From contig NZ_CP083761.1 in the NCBI RefSeq assembly GCF_023558375.1, forward strand, positions 1,043,001-1,107,000: a stretch of DNA of 64,000 nucleotides, read 5' to 3'. The notes under the pieces were generated by a model that saw only the letters and a program-made list of their open reading frames with translations, was not told where the DNA came from and did no database searches. Made by a program: the position numbers and the translations under genes. Shown one piece after another: positions 35,829 to 45,862 of this stretch. Positions within the stretch are counted from its first letter, which is position 1. Each line of letters begins with the position of its first letter. This DNA comes from Chroococcidiopsis sp. CCMEE 29. Lineage in GTDB: Bacteria > Cyanobacteriota > Cyanobacteriia > Cyanobacteriales > Chroococcidiopsidaceae.

Positions 35829-38546
35829 TCACATACGATCAGCAACAGCACCCGCAAGGTCAGAAGTTTCCTGCTGAAGTACTTCAGGAGCCTGTCCTCG
35901 CCAACTATATTCTCCACATTGCTGGATCATTTTAGCGACTAATCCAGTCCATCCCGTTTGATGACTTGCCCCAATTCCAGCTCCATTATCACCATGAAAG
36001 TATTCATAGAACAGAATCCAGTCTTGCCAGTGCGGGTCAGTTTGAAACTTATCAGTACCGCCATAAACCGGACGTTGACCGGATGCATCCCTTAAGAAGA
36101 TCTGAATCAACCGTTGAGACAATTCAGTAGCCACTTCCCATAAGGTCATCATTTGCCCTGAGCCTGTCGGACACTCAACCTTGAAGTCATCTCCTAAGTA
36201 ATAATGAAACTTTTGTAGAGATTCTATGAGGAGAAAATTCACGGGAAACCAAATCGGTCCTCGCCAGTTTGAATTGCCGCCAAACAAGCCACTACTCGAC
36301 TCTGCAGGCTCATAATCAACGCGATGCTGCTGACCATTCACCTCAAAAATGTAGGGATGCTGAGCATGATACTTGGAAAGTGCTCGAATGCCATACGGGC
36401 TGAGGAATTCATTTTCATCCAGCATGGTTTTTAAGATCTGCTGCAGCTTACCGCTATAAACAATAGACAGTAATCTCTTGGCTCCAATACCGGGGGTTTC
36501 CATACAGGCGACATTGCGCTTTAGGTCAGGTCGGTTGCGAATAAACCACTCCATCCGCTTCTTGAAACCTGGTAATGCAGCTAGTTTGTCGGGTTCAAGA
36601 GTTTCTACAGCAAATAGAGGCACTAATCCCACCAGTGAACGCACTTTGAGATGCAATCGCTTACCATCCGGCAGATGCAGCACATCATAGTAGAATTTGT
36701 CGGCTTCATCCCAAAGGTGGGTATCTTCATTACCCCCCATGTGATTCATGGCATCGGCAATATACAGGAAGTGTTCAAAGAACTTGCTAGCGATATCTTC
36801 GTAGACTGAATTCGCTTCGGCTAGTTCGAGGGCGATCGCCAACATATTTAGGCAATACATCCCCATCCAACTTGTGCCATCTGATTGTTCAATATAGCCA
36901 CCTGTAGGCAATTGGGCACTACGATCAAACACACCGATATTGTCTAAGCCCAAAAATCCGCCCTGAAAGACGTTTCTGCCTTCCACATCCTTACGATTCA
37001 CCCACCAGGTAAAGTTGAGCAGCAGTTTCTGAAATACTCGTTCGAGAAACTGTTTGTCACCTTGACCATACATTTTCTTTTCGATCTTGTATACGCGCCA
37101 AGTTGCCCAGGCATGTACTGGCGGATTCACATCGCTAAACTTCCACTCGTAGGCTGGAAGCTGACCATTGGGATGCATGTACCACTCTCGGGTCAGTAAG
37201 TCAAGCTGCCGTTTGGCAAAATCTGGATCGACCATTGCCAGCGGAATCGCGTGGAAGGCTAAATCCCAGGCGGCAAACCAGGGATATTCCCACTTATCTG
37301 GCATTGAGAGAATGTCATCATTAAATAGATGAATCCACTCTTGGTTTCTCTGCCGTTGCGGGGGTGGAGGTGGTCCAGCCGGATCGCCCTGCAGCCAGTC
37401 ATTGACTGCATAATGATAAAACTGCTTTGTCCACAGCATTCCAGCAAAAGCTTGTCGTTGAATGCTCCGAGCTTCGGCTGTCATGGAACAAGGAGAGCCC
37501 ATTTGCTGATAAAATTCATCGGCGTCTCGTTGGCGGCTCTGCAAAATCTCCTCAAAGGCTGTGCCTAGCGGATCGATCGGATCTGCGGTATCTGACAATC
37601 TCAGTCGGATAACTTGAGTTTCACCAGCCGGAATGTTAAGGCAGTAGTGTGCAGCCGCCTTGGTGCCAAGCTGGTCTGGATTAACAGCCTGGCGATCGCC
37701 CTGTACGATGTAATCATTAATGCCATCCTTCACGTAGGGAGACGCATTTTCAATTCCATAGAGCCGTTGGTAATTGGTTTCGTTGTCTGTAAATAGCAGC
37801 TCTTGTGACTCACAATACAGCCATCTTGCTCCCAACGTAGGATGAGAGGCTTCAATCACGCTTAGCGCTGCGTCAGCCCAGACTACTTTGAGGCAAGGTT
37901 TCTCAGCTTCGTAATGCCAAGACCAGGTATTGCGAAACCAGAGGGTTGGCAACAGGTGCAGCGTTTTGGATTCTGGACCGCGATTAACTATCGTCAGTTG
38001 AATCAAAATGTCATCCGGCGCAGCCTTCGCATATTCGACGAACACGTCAAAGTAGCGGTCTTGATTAAAAATACCTGTATCGAGCAGCTCAAATTCTGGT
38101 TCGTGGCGACTTCGGCGTTGATTTTCGCGCACAAGTTGCTCGTAAGGAAAAGCATTATGAGGATATTTGTAAAGACACTTCATATAGGAGTGAGTTGGCG
38201 TACTATCCAGATAGAAGTAGTACTCTTTCACATCCTCACCATGATTGCCTTGGGTACCCGTTACACCAAATAGCCGCTCTTTGAGAATTGAATCGCGTTC
38301 ATTCCAAAGTGCCAGTGCGAAGCACAGCCGTTGATGATTATCTGAAATGCCAGCAATGCCATCTTCACCCCAGCGATAAACACGGGAACGAGCCTGATCG
38401 TGAGTGAAATAGTCCCAGGCAGAACCATTGTGGCTGTAATCTTCCCGCACAGTACCCCACTGACGCTCACTCAAGTAGGGTCCCCAACGTTTCCAGTGTG
38501 CTTGACGTAGCCTGGATGCTTCTAGTCTCTTCGCTTCTGCGGTCAT
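35829..38546 (-). CDS. GH63-like glucosidase (MGH1-type glycoside hydrolase)
   Basis: 905 residues, cytoplasmic (no signal peptide). The N-terminal half contains [20 protein letters not shown] and a beta-sandwich. The C-terminal half is an (alpha/alpha)6 barrel with [20 protein letters not shown] (acid Asp region), [34 protein letters not shown], and [16 protein letters not shown] with [23 protein letters not shown] near the end, as in GH63 glucosidases and mannosylglycerate hydrolases. It releases glucose or a related hexose from a glycoside or compatible solute; the exact substrate is not shown. Its stop overlaps the next frame and its ATG abuts the SDR stop, so one operon. Confidence 0.85.
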   Translation of the reverse strand: MTAEAKRLEASRLRQAHWKRWGPYLSERQWGTVREDYSHNGSAWDYFTHDQARSRVYRWGEDGIAGISDNHQRLCFALALWNERDSILKERLFGVTGTQGNHGEDVKEYYFYLDSTPTHSYMKCLYKYPHNAFPYEQLVRENQRRSRHEPEFELLDTGIFNQDRYFDVFVEYAKAAPDDILIQLTIVNRGPESKTLHLLPTLWFRNTWSWHYEAEKPCLKVVWADAALSVIEASHPTLGARWLYCESQELLFTDNETNYQRLYGIENASPYVKDGINDYIVQGDRQAVNPDQLGTKAAAHYCLNIPAGETQVIRLRLSDTADPIDPLGTAFEEILQSRQRDADEFYQQMGSPCSMTAEARSIQRQAFAGMLWTKQFYHYAVNDWLQGDPAGPPPPPQRQRNQEWIHLFNDDILSMPDKWEYPWFAAWDLAFHAIPLAMVDPDFAKRQLDLLTREWYMHPNGQLPAYEWKFSDVNPPVHAWATWRVYKIEKKMYGQGDKQFLERVFQKLLLNFTWWVNRKDVEGRNVFQGGFLGLDNIGVFDRSAQLPTGGYIEQSDGTSWMGMYCLNMLAIALELAEANSVYEDIASKFFEHFLYIADAMNHMGGNEDTHLWDEADKFYYDVLHLPDGKRLHLKVRSLVGLVPLFAVETLEPDKLAALPGFKKRMEWFIRNRPDLKRNVACMETPGIGAKRLLSIVYSGKLQQILKTMLDENEFLSPYGIRALSKYHAQHPYIFEVNGQQHRVDYEPAESSSGLFGGNSNWRGPIWFPVNFLLIESLQKFHYYLGDDFKVECPTGSGQMMTLWEVATELSQRLIQIFLRDASGQRPVYGGTDKFQTDPHWQDWILFYEYFHGDNGAGIGASHQTGWTGLVAKMIQQCGEYSWRGQAPEVLQQETSDLAGAVADRM

Positions 38547-39359
38547 TTAACCCCCTTCAGCAAACTCTGGATACAGCGTCATGCCACCGTCTACAAACAG
38601 CGTTGTGCCATGAACATAGTCAGATTCATCAGACGCCAGCCAAACGGCGGCTTTGGCAATATCATCTACTTCCCCTACCCGTCCGTAGGGAATCAGTTTG
38701 AGCAGTTCTGCTTCGGCTTCTGGTGTTTCCCAAGCCGGTCGATTAATTGCGGTTTTGATCGCGCCTGGTGCAATGCTATTGACCCGAATATTGTAAGGTG
38801 CCAGTTCTTGAGCAATACTCTTCATCAGCAGGCTGACGCCTCCTTTACTGGCAGCATAGTTCACATGACCCGCCCAGGGAATCACCTCATGCACTGAGCT
38901 AATGCTGATAATTTTTCCGGCTGCACTAGAAATCTCTGGTCGAATGCCTCGACGCAGAAACTCCTGCGCTGCCTCACGCGCACATAAAAACTGTCCGGTC
39001 AGATTAACAGCAATGACTTGATTCCATTGCTCTAGGGTCATGTCTAAGAATGGCGCATCTTTTTGGATGCCGGAGTTATTAATCAAAATGTCAATTGTGC
39101 CAAATTCCTGACAAACCTGGCTGAACATCGCCTTGACATCGTCTTCTTGACTGACGTTGGCTTTGACGGCGATCGCTCTTCCTCCCTCCGTTTGAATTGT
39201 ATCCGCCAGCTTTTGAGCTGGTTCAGGGCTAGAGTTATAGTTAATCGCAACGGCTGCTCCTGCTTTGGCTAAATAACGGGCGATCGCTTCACCAATCCCA
39301 GAACTACCGCCTGTCACGAGTGCACTTTGACCTTTAAGAAGATCAGAAGGATAGGTCAT
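38547..39359 (-). CDS. SDR, glucose 1-dehydrogenase-like
   Basis: 270 residues from ATG 39357-39359 (GAGGA seven bases upstream). Classical SDR: TGGSSGIGEAIARYL near residue 18, NNSG near 95, catalytic Ser in ISSVHE, YAASKGG with Tyr and Lys, NIRVNSIAPGAIKT and a C-terminal GTTLFVDGGMTLYPEF. NYNSSPEPA at the end of beta-2 and the C-terminal YPEF match glucose 1-dehydrogenases. It would oxidise glucose to gluconolactone for the lactonase in the same operon. Directly followed by the glucosidase gene (TAA then ATG). Confidence 0.85.
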   Translation of the reverse strand: MTYPSDLLKGQSALVTGGSSGIGEAIARYLAKAGAAVAINYNSSPEPAQKLADTIQTEGGRAIAVKANVSQEDDVKAMFSQVCQEFGTIDILINNSGIQKDAPFLDMTLEQWNQVIAVNLTGQFLCAREAAQEFLRRGIRPEISSAAGKIISISSVHEVIPWAGHVNYAASKGGVSLLMKSIAQELAPYNIRVNSIAPGAIKTAINRPAWETPEAEAELLKLIPYGRVGEVDDIAKAAVWLASDESDYVHGTTLFVDGGMTLYPEFAEGG

Positions 39360-39436
39360 AAACATTCCTCATTTAGCTGGCTTTATGCTCTAATGGGTCT
39401 TACAATCCCAGAGATAAGCAGGCGTAATCTAACGGC

Positions 39437-40381
39437 TTAGGAGAGTAGAACTGGGAGACGTTCTAGCATTGCTCGATCCCAATTTCCTAACTTGGCAGTT
39501 GCCTCGTAGGTGCTTTGGAGGAAAGCGAGAAGTACTGCATCTGGATCGTTAGACTGTCGCATTGCTTCATACGGCAAGATGAACTCTTGCATTTGGGTGC
39601 TATAAAATGCCTCTTTAGGCTGAACAGAGTAGTCTCGGAAACCCTCTGGTTCAGGGTAGGCGTAGGCGTAGAAGACAGGCTCTACTGCCTCACTCCCTGG
39701 CCAAAAGCCACAACTGCTCACTTCATGAGAATATGCTTCTCGCGTCACCCAATCCGCCATATTAGGAACCCCACCCGGATGCTCTGGAGCGGGACGTCCG
39801 GAGAAGCGAGTGAGAGCTAGATCAAAGCTGCCCCAGAAAAAGTGTACTGGGCTACTTTTACCAATAAAGCGCGAGCGGAACACTGTCATCACCCGATCTG
39901 CTTGTACGAGAATTCGCCACAACCGCTGAGCATACTCCGCATCATAAGCTGCATGTTTGTGGTCCCGATCAAAGGGAATTGGCTCCGCTACTTCCTGTGG
40001 CATCGTCCAGATCCGAACGTGGATGCCAAGCTCATTTAGTGTACCCATTACCTCCTGGTAAAAATCCGCTACAGAGCGGGGAGTCAGTGCAATCCTTCGA
40101 GTGATTCCATCACTAGTCTCGATTTGCAGATGGTGTTCGAGAAAGTCGAAGCTAATTGCAAAGGTACGTGCGCCATCAGGAATTGAAGCGGTTGTCAGTC
40201 CCCGCGGCGTTACATACAGAGTAGATTGCCACCAGTGATTGAGTTTAGGAGTTAGCGCCAGCCGAATTTTGCCAATAATTTGAGTCCACATATGGAGCGT
40301 TGCATACGTGTCTTGCCATGCTGTAAAGAGTAGACTGGGCCAGACAGTATTAGCAGATATGTCACGAACAGGTTCTGCCAC
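39437..40381 (-). CDS. DUF5996 family protein
   Basis: 314 residues, soluble. Recognised from WPSLLFTAWQDTYATLHMWTQ ... KIRLALTPKLNHWWQSTLYVTPRGLTT, SFDFLEHHLQIETSDG, VHFFWGSFDLALTRFSGRPA and CGFWPGSEAVEPVFYAYAYPEP. The family is widespread but uncharacterised. It is the first gene of the minus-strand sugar block, 77 bases upstream of the SDR gene, so it may share the promoter located between it and the helicase. Confidence 0.8.
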   Translation of the reverse strand: MAEPVRDISANTVWPSLLFTAWQDTYATLHMWTQIIGKIRLALTPKLNHWWQSTLYVTPRGLTTASIPDGARTFAISFDFLEHHLQIETSDGITRRIALTPRSVADFYQEVMGTLNELGIHVRIWTMPQEVAEPIPFDRDHKHAAYDAEYAQRLWRILVQADRVMTVFRSRFIGKSSPVHFFWGSFDLALTRFSGRPAPEHPGGVPNMADWVTREAYSHEVSSCGFWPGSEAVEPVFYAYAYPEPEGFRDYSVQPKEAFYSTQMQEFILPYEAMRQSNDPDAVLLAFLQSTYEATAKLGNWDRAMLERLPVLLS

Positions 40382-40550
40382 GATAGAAACCTCCGTCTAG
40401 GGAAATAGGAAGGGTATAGTACTAAACGGAACCTGCTATTTTAGATAGACTAGACGAGCAAAGGAGCTAAACACTCATCTATTAAACTTAGCATGAGGGG
40501 TACAACTAAAGTTAGATAGTTCATTGTAGTAGTAAATATAGTATTTAGTC

Positions 40551-42737
40551 GTGAGCGATCGCTCTTTTTCCCAACTAGCCCCATTCATTCAAGAATATAT
40601 CTACACTCATGGCTGGACTGAATTACGACCAGTTCAAATTGCAGCTAGTAGAGTAATTTTTGAAACAGACGATCACTTGTTACTTGCTGCTGGCACTGCC
40701 TCGGGAAAAACAGAAGCAGCTTTTCTGCCAGTTTTAACTTTATTACATGAAAAACCTGCCAATACTATTGGAGTGTTGTACATTGGACCCATTAAAGCCC
40801 TAATTAACGATCAATTTGAGCGGTTAACTCAATTACTAAAGCAAGCAGATATTCCTGTTTGGCATTGGCACGGCGATGTATCTCAAAGTCGTAAACAAAT
40901 ACTACTTAAAGACCCTAAAGGCATTCTACAAATTACACCAGAATCTTTAGAAAGCCTGCTAATTAACAAAAACGATCAACTCGTTCGGCTGTTTGAAGAT
41001 TTGCAGTTTGTCATCATTGATGAAGTTCATGCCTTTATGGGAACTGAACGGGGTGGTCAAATTATATGCCAGTTAGCACGTTTATCTAAGTTTATTAAAA
41101 ATCCACCGCGCCGGATTGGCTTATCGGCAACGCTTGGTGATTACTCATCAGCAGCAGAGTGGTTGAAAGCAGGAACAGAAAGATCAGTTACCACCTCAGA
41201 TATTTCATCTGCCGGACGAAAGTTACAACTGGCTGTAGAACATTTTTACGTTTCTAAAGATCCCCCTAACCCCTCCGATCAAGGAGAGCTATTAGCACCT
41301 TATTACAGGTATATTTCTGATTGCACCAAGTCCCGTAACTGCTTAATCTTTGCGAATAACCGTGCCGAAACAGAGACAGTGATTGCTTCTTTGCGTCAAA
41401 TTGCAGCCGCTGAGGGACTACCAGATATTTACCACGTTCATCATGGCAGTATTTCTGCTAAATTGCGGGAAGCTGCTGAGGAGGCGATGCGAGATCCTAC
41501 AAGTGCAGCTGTAACAGCTGCAACCGTGACGCTGGAACTGGGAATTGATATCGGTCAATTAGAGAGAGTGATTCAGTTAGAAGCGCCAATTTCTGTAGCC
41601 AGCTTTTTACAGCGATTAGGACGTTCGGGAAGACGCGGCGAACCAGCTCAAATGCGGTTTGTTTGTGCTGAAGATGAACCGTCAGGAAAAGAAACACTGC
41701 CTGAACAAATTCCCTGGCAATTGTTGCAGGCGATCGCAATCATCCAACTTTATCTAGAAGAACGCTGGATTGAGCCAATCCGCCCTATTCAATACCCTTT
41801 GAGCTTGCTTTATCACCAAACAATGAGCATCTTAGCAGCAAAAGGGGAATTATCACCTGCTGCTCTTGCTGCACAAGTTCTGTCCTTACCAACTTTTGGT
41901 GCAATTTCCCAAGATGATTTCAGGCAATTACTGCGTCATCTAATTAATATCGATCATATTCAGCAGACTGAACAAGACAAGTTAATTATCGGTTTGGCTG
42001 GAGAAAAGATAGTGCGTTCTTTCCAGTTTTACGCTGTCTTTGCAGAAAACCAAGAGTATAAAGTTAGAGATGAATCAATGGCAATTGGCAGTATTATCAT
42101 GCCACCACCGGGAAATCGATTTACCCTAGCAGGTAGAACCTGGGAAATTTTTGATATTGAGCCAAAAGCAAAGACTATTTGGGTAAAGCAAGTTGAAGGG
42201 ATAGCTAGTATTTCTTGGCGGGGTGGCAGTAGCAATATTCATACCAAAGTTTTAGACCGAATGCGTCGCGTTCTATTTGAAGATGTTTTGTATAGTTACC
42301 TGCAACCGGGTGCTAAAGAGAGATTAAAGACAGCACGCCAGTTTGCCCGTAGTGTTGGGTTAGATAAAACAAACTTCCTGCTGCTACGTGGTAAAACTTG
42401 CTATATTTTTCCCTGGATGGGAACTGTTACTTATCGCACCTTAGAAAGATTGCTTACTTTATGTCGGCAATCTTTAGATATCAGAAGCATTAGCGGTACG
42501 AGTCCCTATTTTTTAACTGTTCAACTTGGCACAACTAAACTACCAGAGCTTCAGGATGAAATTATTTCTTTGTGCCAGCAGAAAGTTACAGCACAGGATT
42601 TGGTGAGTGCTGAAGAAGTGCTGAAGCTACAGAAGTACGATCAGTTTATTCCTCCTCAGTTGCTGCGTAAAGCCTTTGCTGCCGATTACCTAGATGTGGT
42701 GGAACTCAGAAAAATAGTGAGTGGCTGGTACAGCTAA
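40551..42737 (+). CDS. Lhr-like DEAD/DEAH helicase (BrxHI-type)
   Basis: 728 residues, superfamily 2. Q-motif-like WTELRPVQIAA, Walker A AGTASGKTE (about 47-55), motif Ib QITPESLE, DEVH box (157-160), motif III GLSATLG, motif V TVTLELGIDIGQLERVIQ and motif VI RLGRSGRRGE, followed by a C-terminal WH/beta-barrel region typical of Lhr relatives. Helicases of this size and type are the partners of DUF2791 ATPases (BrxHI with BrxD). Here the ATPase lies 5.6 kb upstream in the same orientation with an antiparallel block between. Start GTG at 40551 overlaps a GCGATCGC palindrome; no clear ribosome site is visible. Confidence 0.85.
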   Translation: MSDRSFSQLAPFIQEYIYTHGWTELRPVQIAASRVIFETDDHLLLAAGTASGKTEAAFLPVLTLLHEKPANTIGVLYIGPIKALINDQFERLTQLLKQADIPVWHWHGDVSQSRKQILLKDPKGILQITPESLESLLINKNDQLVRLFEDLQFVIIDEVHAFMGTERGGQIICQLARLSKFIKNPPRRIGLSATLGDYSSAAEWLKAGTERSVTTSDISSAGRKLQLAVEHFYVSKDPPNPSDQGELLAPYYRYISDCTKSRNCLIFANNRAETETVIASLRQIAAAEGLPDIYHVHHGSISAKLREAAEEAMRDPTSAAVTAATVTLELGIDIGQLERVIQLEAPISVASFLQRLGRSGRRGEPAQMRFVCAEDEPSGKETLPEQIPWQLLQAIAIIQLYLEERWIEPIRPIQYPLSLLYHQTMSILAAKGELSPAALAAQVLSLPTFGAISQDDFRQLLRHLINIDHIQQTEQDKLIIGLAGEKIVRSFQFYAVFAENQEYKVRDESMAIGSIIMPPPGNRFTLAGRTWEIFDIEPKAKTIWVKQVEGIASISWRGGSSNIHTKVLDRMRRVLFEDVLYSYLQPGAKERLKTARQFARSVGLDKTNFLLLRGKTCYIFPWMGTVTYRTLERLLTLCRQSLDIRSISGTSPYFLTVQLGTTKLPELQDEIISLCQQKVTAQDLVSAEEVLKLQKYDQFIPPQLLRKAFAADYLDVVELRKIVSGWYS

Positions 42738-42906
42738 TTTCCCGGTAATTCTTCTCCTCCTGCTCCCGAAGCTTCCCCTGCTCTGCCCTAACAGGCAAAT
42801 TAGATGTTTAACAGCTCAGCGTGAGTTGGCATGAGCAATGGCACTGCTGCATAAAAGTGGAGAGTTGCTCCTACTTAAAAAGGAGTAGGACAAATATCAG
42901 GTTGTC

Positions 42907-44079
42907 ATGCAAACTTTAAAGCTGAAATTCGAGGCGCGCAATCTCACGGTCAAGCTGACGGAAGACCTGGCGCAAAATTGGCGATCGCGGCTTTCGTTCG
43001 ACTGTCCAGAACAAAGCACTGCTACCAGGGAGAGTATTATTCGTTGGTTACTAGGAAACGACTTAGAGCGGTTTGCACTGCTCAGCCCAAATCAGCTAGA
43101 AATTGCCCAGCAAGCGATGGCATATCGCTACCGCATCTTACGGCAACGGTATCTGGCCTTATCGCCAGAGCGGGCTTATCGCAACCTCACGACTCGTTTA
43201 GGTAGCTCAGTGTTACTGCGCAATAAAATCCGCATCTGGCTAGCCACTAGTCGCGATCGCCAGCGGGCAGTAGTAGATGTTGTACAAGAAGTGATTCAGG
43301 AATTACTGCAACGCGATTATTACATACAACAGCAAATCGCTTGGATTGCCGAGTGTACTAGTGAGCCAAAACTACGAACTGCCCTGCTATTTGCTAGCAC
43401 AGAAGAATATTGCTTGCGTCCGGTTCGAAATCAACCGTTACTGGTTTACCGTTTTGTCAACTACTTGCACCGGAGTACGCGGGGGGGCTTAACTCAGGTA
43501 CCCAGCAATGAATTAGTCCGGCTAGTGTCTGACGAGTTGCAGACAGATGACAGTGACAGCCCGATTAACTTGTTAGATAATCAGGCGATTGCTGCGTATC
43601 AAGATGCACAAGGATTAGAGGAGCAACAAACGCTGAGGAATACTGTCAAACAGGAATTTTCTAGCTACTTGGCAGCAAAACTGGGATCAACTGCCGTGCA
43701 ATGGCTACAGTTGTATCTCCAAGGACAGTCTCAAGAAGCGATCGCCCGCAAGTTGAATATGCCAGTGAAAGAAGTCTACCGTCTGCGGGAAAAAATTATT
43801 TACCACGCCGTGCGGGTGTTTGCACTAAAATCTCAACCTGAACTTATCAGTCACTGGTTAGAGACTTCGTTGCCGGAATACAGCTTTGGGTTAACACCAC
43901 AGCAATGGCAGCAATTCTGGGAGCAATTGACCCCGCTACAGCGCCAGGTGATTGAGTTGAACAAATCTGGTAAAGATCTTGAGGGAATCGCTCAAGCCTT
44001 AAACCGCAAAATCAATCAGGTCACGAGCGAATGGCATAAGCTGTATCTCACAGCCCAGGCAGTGCGAAGTGGGGGGTAG
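42907..44079 (+). CDS. HetZ-related regulatory protein
   Basis: 390 residues. N-terminal half: RESIIRWLLGNDLERFALLSPNQLEIAQQAMAYRYRIL and LGSSVLLRNKIRIWLATSRDRQR. The C-terminal half has two helix-turn-helix-like units: GQSQEAIARKLNMPVKEVYRLREKI and LTPLQRQVIELNKSGKDLEGIAQALNRKINQV, sigma-region-4-like. I assign it to the cyanobacterial HetZ-related family (the group annotated HetZ-related protein 2). HetZ proteins are DNA-binding regulators of heterocyst differentiation, but related paralogues also occur in non-heterocystous strains. ATG at 42907; 170 bases after the helicase. Confidence 0.68.
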   Translation: MQTLKLKFEARNLTVKLTEDLAQNWRSRLSFDCPEQSTATRESIIRWLLGNDLERFALLSPNQLEIAQQAMAYRYRILRQRYLALSPERAYRNLTTRLGSSVLLRNKIRIWLATSRDRQRAVVDVVQEVIQELLQRDYYIQQQIAWIAECTSEPKLRTALLFASTEEYCLRPVRNQPLLVYRFVNYLHRSTRGGLTQVPSNELVRLVSDELQTDDSDSPINLLDNQAIAAYQDAQGLEEQQTLRNTVKQEFSSYLAAKLGSTAVQWLQLYLQGQSQEAIARKLNMPVKEVYRLREKIIYHAVRVFALKSQPELISHWLETSLPEYSFGLTPQQWQQFWEQLTPLQRQVIELNKSGKDLEGIAQALNRKINQVTSEWHKLYLTAQAVRSGG

Positions 44080-44087
44080 AGTTCAAT

Positions 44088-44512
44088 TCAAGTTCCTGTA
44101 TCTAGACTGCGCCACAGGTACCAGGCAGCGATTGTCCGGTAAGGTTTCCATGGTTGTCCCATCCGTTCCACGTTTTCTTATCCGGTAACTCCGGTAAGCT
44201 GTAAACCCTACGAATTCCTGCCCGAACTCCCAGATCGTCTACTGGCAAAACATCCCAACGATGCAGACGAAAGATCAGCAACATCTGCACCGTCCAACGT
44301 CCAACTCCTTTGACCTGGGTGAGGGTCTGGATAATGGTTTCATCGTCTATTGTTTCCAGTTCAGCCAGCCCTGGCAACCCATCCAGTACCTTTTGCGCCA
44401 GGTCTTTGAGGTAGATAATCTTGGAACGGGAAACACCTGCTCCCCGCATCACGTCATCCGGTGTGCCTAGAATACCCTGTGCTGTTGGCGGCTTGTCTGG
44501 GTAAAGCGCTCT
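44088..44512 (-). pseudogene. DNA-3-methyladenine glycosylase (AlkA-type), N-truncated and frameshifted
   Basis: Homology begins at about 44512 (RALYPDKPPTAQGILGTPDD) and shows the helix-hairpin-helix VKGVGRWTVQMLLIF and catalytic Asp in LPVDDLGVRAGIRRVY. After PDKKT a 1-base loss shifts the frame; the expected ending VERMGQPWKPYRTIAAWYLW is intact in the second frame to a stop at 44088. The N-terminal half of the enzyme is missing. Its catalytic residues remain, but a folded enzyme is unlikely. Confidence 0.78.
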
Positions 44513-44654
44513 TCTCTATACTTACATCCTTACTTGTTTAGGACTACCCTACTTTAGCTAGAAACACCCAGCCCTTAAATCCGTCTATATTAAATAGAGT
44601 AAACAATTGTGAAGTTTCTCAAGGAATGACTAGAGTGGCTTTGGCGATAGTGCC

Positions 44655-45043
44655 TCAGTAAAGTGTGGGATAAACAGCAATATCTCGCCAAGTCCAAGGT
44701 TCTCAAGTTAGCTCTGCTCGCCCTTGCAGCCGTAGTTCCTAAACGGGAATGTACCCTAATCCAGTTGAAGTAACTGATGACCAAACGCGCCGCTCGGACG
44801 AGGCTGACAAAGAGTATTGTAGGACAGTCCACTAATTCGACTACTACCACGCAAGCTGGTTCCCTCACAATGTGATTGCAAGATAATCCGCACTTCCTCC
44901 TCCCTGACTTGCTGTTGATAGTAAATTGTGCCAAAGGTATCGGTAAACGTTTGCTTGCAGTTCGGGCAACAATAGCGTTGACTCCCCGAACTTGTTTTAC
45001 CATGTCCATGAGCTTTGGGACGACTACACAGAGGACACTGCAT
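44655..45043 (-). pseudogene. IS1-like transposase with deleted catalytic core
   Basis: The N-terminal zinc-binding InsA-like part is intact: MQCPLCSRPKAHGHGKTSSG, RYCCPNCKQTFTDTFGTIYY and SHCEGTSLRGSSRISGLSYNT. It jumps, with a frame change, straight to the C-terminal end of the same transposase type: RLVISYFNWIRVHSRLGTTA, then in another frame EPWTWRDIAVYPTLY and a stop at 44655. The DDE core between is gone. Confidence 0.75.
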
Positions 45044-45133
45044 GGGTTTTTTGGAACATTCTATTATCTCCTGGTTGCACAAACCCACACTTTCTTGACG
45101 CACGATCAACTCATCATAGAAACAACACAACCC

Positions 45134-45862
45134 TTAATGGCGTTGGTGAGATTCCCGTCCCTCAGATGCAGTTTTCTTGGCGCAGTACGAAACAACAGTC
45201 CCCACGGTTTGTTGAGCGATCCGTTTGCCAAATGTATCTGTCACCACGGGACCCACTAAACAGGTGACAATAATGTAGGCAATGGTAGAGTTAAAAAGCG
45301 CTTTATTTAAAATGGTACTGCTTCCGTCGGGAATCATGGTCTTTATACTGTACAGAGCAACGACCAGCACTAAGGCTGCACGGGACATTGTTAGCCCCAA
45401 CACGATCATGATTTCAGCGAAGGAATACTTAAATACAATGCCTGCAATCCAGGCGGCAAAGAATTTTGCACCCACGGCACATAGAATTACGAAGGCGGTC
45501 AATCCCAAGTTTTCGGGGTATTCAATAAGAACTTTGGGATTACAAAGCACCCCAACCGAAATCAAAAAACACGGAATAAATAAACCATTGCCTATAAATT
45601 CGACTTGCTTCATCAGGGAACTGGTCGATGAAACCAAAGAATTCAAGGCGAGTCCTGCGATAAAAGCACCCACGATCGAATCAATTCCTAATAGCAAAGT
45701 GGATGAAGAAATAATAAATAAACAAGTCAGAACAAAAGTAAATTGCTGAATCAGCGCATCGGAACCTGGTTTAATTACAAATCGCCCGATACGAGGGATT
45801 GCCCAAAATGACACTAGGGCAAGGATGGGGAGTGCCACGAAAAGCTTGAACCACAGTATCCA
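45134..45862 (-). pseudogene. CPA2-type cation/proton antiporter fragment
   Basis: Six or more membrane segments are visible, with SSTLLLGIDSIVGAFIAGLALNSLV, GNGLFIPCFLISVGVL and SFAEIMIVLGLTMSRAALVLVVALYSI, the pattern of the second half of Kef/NhaS-type antiporters. The N-terminal half is missing: homology reaches back only to about 45862, where it meets the amidase fragment. After VTCLVGPVVTDTFGKRIAQQ the frame ends soon, without the usual C-terminal domain. Confidence 0.7.

Noticed and set aside
40551-40565. GCGATCGC palindrome at the helicase start, and others across the window, as operators
   Set aside because: This is the HIP1 octamer, dispersed throughout cyanobacterial genomes inside and outside genes.
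32451-42737. Complete BREX system
   Set aside because: No PglX methyltransferase, PglZ phosphatase, BrxA/B/C or PglW gene is present; only BrxD-like and BrxHI-like families are found.
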